Shown here: positions 5,536 to 5,594 of the stretch, piece by piece
Layout: every line of letters begins with the position of its first letter
Position numbering within the stretch: position 1 is the first letter of the stretch
Translations under genes and position numbers: made by a program
Notes under the pieces: model-generated
Told to the model about the DNA's origin: nothing
The model's database searches: none
Seen by the model: only the letters and a program-made list of their open reading frames with translations
NCBI GenBank assembly: GCA_029262915.1
Contig: JAJCYN010000077.1
Coordinates: 1 to 5,594 of the forward strand
DNA length: 5,594 nt
DNA from: Flavobacteriales bacterium
GTDB lineage: Bacteria; Bacteroidota; Bacteroidia; Flavobacteriales_E; Vicingaceae
Direction of reading: 5' to 3'

Positions 5536-5559
5536 TTATTGTTTATATAAGTAATTAAC
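5531..5559. repeat. 8-bp inverted repeat near the window end
   Basis: GTTAATTA (5531-5538) and TAATTAAC (5552-5559) are exact reverse complements around a 13-base spacer; a G-U and an A-U pair could extend the stem inward. No T-tract follows on the plus strand. The 5' arm contains the stop codon of the possible minus-strand frame described separately. Confidence 0.3.
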
Positions 5560-5594
5560 CAAATATTTAATACTATCATCACAAAATTGTTCGT
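5536..5594 (-). CDS. possible 3' tail of a convergent gene (rest outside window)
   Basis: Reading the minus strand inward from the window edge, one frame is open for 18 codons and ends in TAA at 5538-5536. It translates as EQFCDDSIKYLVNYLYKQ. The mix of charged and hydrophobic residues looks like a protein C-terminus, and a convergent gene would explain why the gene at 4910 is followed by a gap without promoters. However, an open run of this length is common by chance in A+T-rich DNA, and another minus frame is open for 20 codons. No family can be named. Confidence 0.22.
   Translation of the reverse strand, partial: EQFCDDSIKYLVNYLYKQ

Overview
The window is A+T-rich and reads as a chromosomal segment of a Bacteroidota species, most likely of class Flavobacteriia. 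The evidence is the SpoIIE-type phosphatase tail typical of that phylum, Bacteroidota-style lipoproteins and signal peptides (for example one ending KAQ), the absence of clear Shine-Dalgarno sequences, and promoter-like sites close to the phylum consensus TTG-N(17-23)-TAnnTTTG. No RNA genes, CRISPR arrays, insertion sequences or integration sites were seen. No species can be named.

Layout. Positions 1-501 (+) hold the C-terminal part of a SpoIIE/PP2C-type serine phosphatase whose start lies outside the window. It converges on a membrane-anchored TPR protein at 580-1239 (-). A short divergent intergenic region (1240-1348) separates that gene from three same-strand genes with 29- and 24-base gaps. 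These encode a secreted protein with a caspase/CHAT-like His...Cys pattern (1349-2110), a LysM lipoprotein (2140-2871) and a lipoprotein with one DxDGNG calcium-type loop (2896-4011). The third gene converges on a cysteine-motif protein at 4079-4570 (-). A 339-base intergenic stretch (4571-4909) then leads to a gene for a small membrane/coiled-coil protein (4910-5425, +). The last bases may hold the 3' tail of a convergent gene on the minus strand.

How the genes may work together. The three central products all carry export signals, and their genes look co-transcribed, so they plausibly form one envelope-located unit: a putative clan CD-type protease or pseudoprotease, a probable peptidoglycan binder, and a lipoprotein of unknown role. 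This is the best candidate for an undescribed system, but the functional link is inference. Genes two and three each carry a nearly identical A-rich/TATTTtAGT element immediately before the start codon, and a third copy of it lies without a gene at 4690-4706. The other genes appear to be independent units.
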